A stretch of 7,348 bases of DNA, taken from assembly GCA_905235695.1 (NCBI GenBank), contig CAJOMW010000110.1:1995-9342 (forward strand), read 5' to 3'. This DNA comes from an uncultured Clostridia bacterium. GTDB lineage: Bacteria; Bacillota; Clostridia; Oscillospirales; CAG-382. Of this stretch, positions 6,448 through 7,348 are shown one piece after another; positions within the stretch are counted from its first letter, which is position 1, and every line of letters starts with the position of its first letter. Under the pieces are notes generated by a model. The model was given only the letters and a program-made list of their open reading frames with translations, had not been told where the DNA came from and searched no databases. Made by a program: the position numbers and the translations under genes.

Positions 6448-7314
6448 ATGAGTGAAAAAATACTTTACATATCCGAAGGCTCTCTCAGCCTCGGAGTATC
6501 GGCGACCGGCGCACAGATAAAGAGCCTGAAGGACGGAAGCGGCAAGGAATATATATGGTGCGGAGATCCCGCCGTATGGCCTAAGACCTGCCCCATCATG
6601 TTCCCTATCTGCGGCGGACTTAAAGAGGATGCGTTCTACTACGAAGGAAAGCGCTATTCCCTCGAAAAGCACGGCTTTACGCTGACGCGCGAGTTTGAAG
6701 TTGAAAAGCACACGGACAACTCTCTTGTCCTGCTCCTCAAATCAAACGATGAGATAAAGGCGATGTATCCCTTCGACTTCGAGTTTCGCGTATGCTTTAC
6801 AGTCAAGGACGGCGCAGTTGAAGTCGCTTTTTCCACGACAAACATCGGCACAGGCGATATGTACTACACCACCGGTGCGCATGAAGGCTACTCCTGCCCC
6901 GAGGGAATAGAAGCCTACGACGTTGTATTTGACAAAGAGGAAGACCTTTACAGAACGGTGCTTAACGGAAACCTTATCGAGCACAAGACGGAGAAGGTCG
7001 AGACAGACGGAAGGGCGCTCCACATGAAGTACAGCCACATGGACAATGACTGTCTCATGTTCTATTCGCCGATTTCACGGGGAGTAAGGCTGCTGAACCG
7101 CAACACCGGCAAGGGCGTGCGGGTTGAATTTGAAGACTTTTCGCATCTCGTTCTCTGGACGAAAAAGGGTGCGCCGTATCTCTGCATAGAGCCGTGGAAC
7201 GGGGTTCCGGACAGAGTTGACTCGGATATGGACATTACGCACAAGGAGAGTATGTTTAAGCTCGAAGCCGGAAAGACGCAGACGTTTGTGCACAGGATAA
7301 TTCCGATAGTTTAA
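6448..7314 (+). CDS. Aldose 1-epimerase family protein (LacX/galactose mutarotase-like)
   Basis: This 288-residue protein belongs to the galactose mutarotase-like superfamily, which interconverts the alpha and beta anomers of aldoses or sugar phosphates in the cytoplasm. It begins MSEKILYISEG and has no signal peptide. Family landmarks are FPICGGL (52-58), EKHGFTL (73-79) with a likely active-site His75, TTGAHEGYSCP (141-151) with His144, and YLCIEPWNG (244-252) with Glu248 as the probable catalytic base. The EPW-N-G-x-x-D ending and the overall length fit the LacX-like branch rather than classical GalM, which is longer (around 340 residues). The upstream in-frame ATG at 6439 would add MLN but overlaps the RBS. 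The gene has its own promoter and terminator, and no sugar-pathway neighbours lie in the window to indicate the substrate. The family is firm; the substrate is unknown. Confidence 0.92.
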   Translation: MSEKILYISEGSLSLGVSATGAQIKSLKDGSGKEYIWCGDPAVWPKTCPIMFPICGGLKEDAFYYEGKRYSLEKHGFTLTREFEVEKHTDNSLVLLLKSNDEIKAMYPFDFEFRVCFTVKDGAVEVAFSTTNIGTGDMYYTTGAHEGYSCPEGIEAYDVVFDKEEDLYRTVLNGNLIEHKTEKVETDGRALHMKYSHMDNDCLMFYSPISRGVRLLNRNTGKGVRVEFEDFSHLVLWTKKGAPYLCIEPWNGVPDRVDSDMDITHKESMFKLEAGKTQTFVHRIIPIV

Positions 7315-7320
7315 TATGAG

Positions 7321-7348
7321 AGGCGGAGCGCATAAATGCTCCGCTTTT
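7321..7348 (+). terminator. Rho-independent terminator after the epimerase gene (at window edge)
   Basis: GCGGAGC (7323-7329) and GCTCCGC (7338-7344) form a 7-bp GC-rich stem with an 8-nt loop. It is followed by TTTT at the window end, so the U-tract may continue beyond it. The stem begins about 8 bp past the stop codon. Confidence 0.85.

Noticed and set aside
1..7348. A new multi-gene defence, mobile or biosynthetic system
   Set aside because: The genes belong to separate transcription units, most are of recognisable families, and there are no integrases, transposases, terminal repeats, CRISPR repeats or co-transcribed unknown cassettes.

Overview
The window looks like ordinary chromosomal DNA from an anaerobic Clostridia-type Firmicute, most likely a gut Oscillospiraceae/Ruminococcaceae-like organism. 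The evidence is strong AAAGGA and AGGAGGT ribosome-binding sites, sigma-A promoters with 17-bp spacers, frequent ATA isoleucine codons, an S-layer-homology (SLH) protein with YcdB/YcdC-type repeats, and a membrane-anchored HtrA protease with one PDZ domain. The lineage is inferred from style and gene families; no marker gene settles it.

Layout. Positions 1-956 (minus strand) hold the first 318 codons of a gene that runs off the left edge. It has no signal peptide and contains two copies of a beta-rich, lectin-like unit; its function is not established. Positions 957-1205 are a divergent intergenic region with one good sigma-A promoter facing each way. Positions 1206-2033 (plus) encode RlmA, a 23S rRNA guanine-N1 methyltransferase with its zinc site and SAM motif intact. 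After an 87-bp gap with no convincing terminator or promoter, 2121-4406 (plus) encodes a secreted 761-residue YcdB/YcdC-repeat protein with C-terminal SLH modules, closed by a clear terminator at 4426-4457. The AT-rich region 4407-4707 holds that terminator and several small palindromes but no gene. Positions 4708-6285 (plus) encode an HtrA/DegP-type serine protease (cytoplasmic acidic tail, one membrane segment, intact His-Asp-Ser triad, one PDZ), followed by a terminator at 6321-6359. Positions 6448-7314 (plus) encode an aldose 1-epimerase-family protein with its own promoter, and a terminator closes the window.

How the genes fit together. The terminators and promoters divide the plus strand into three transcription units: rlmA (perhaps reading through into the SLH gene), htrA alone, and the epimerase alone. 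The SLH protein and HtrA both act at the cell envelope, and HtrA could handle misfolded exported proteins, but nothing in the sequence ties them functionally. The epimerase and the partial lectin-like gene may both concern carbohydrates, again without a direct link. I see no mobile element, CRISPR array, tRNA, rRNA, riboswitch or defence system, and no convincing new multi-gene system. The points most worth a second look are the duplicated unit in the truncated left-hand gene, the domain architecture of the SLH protein, and the palindromes upstream of htrA.
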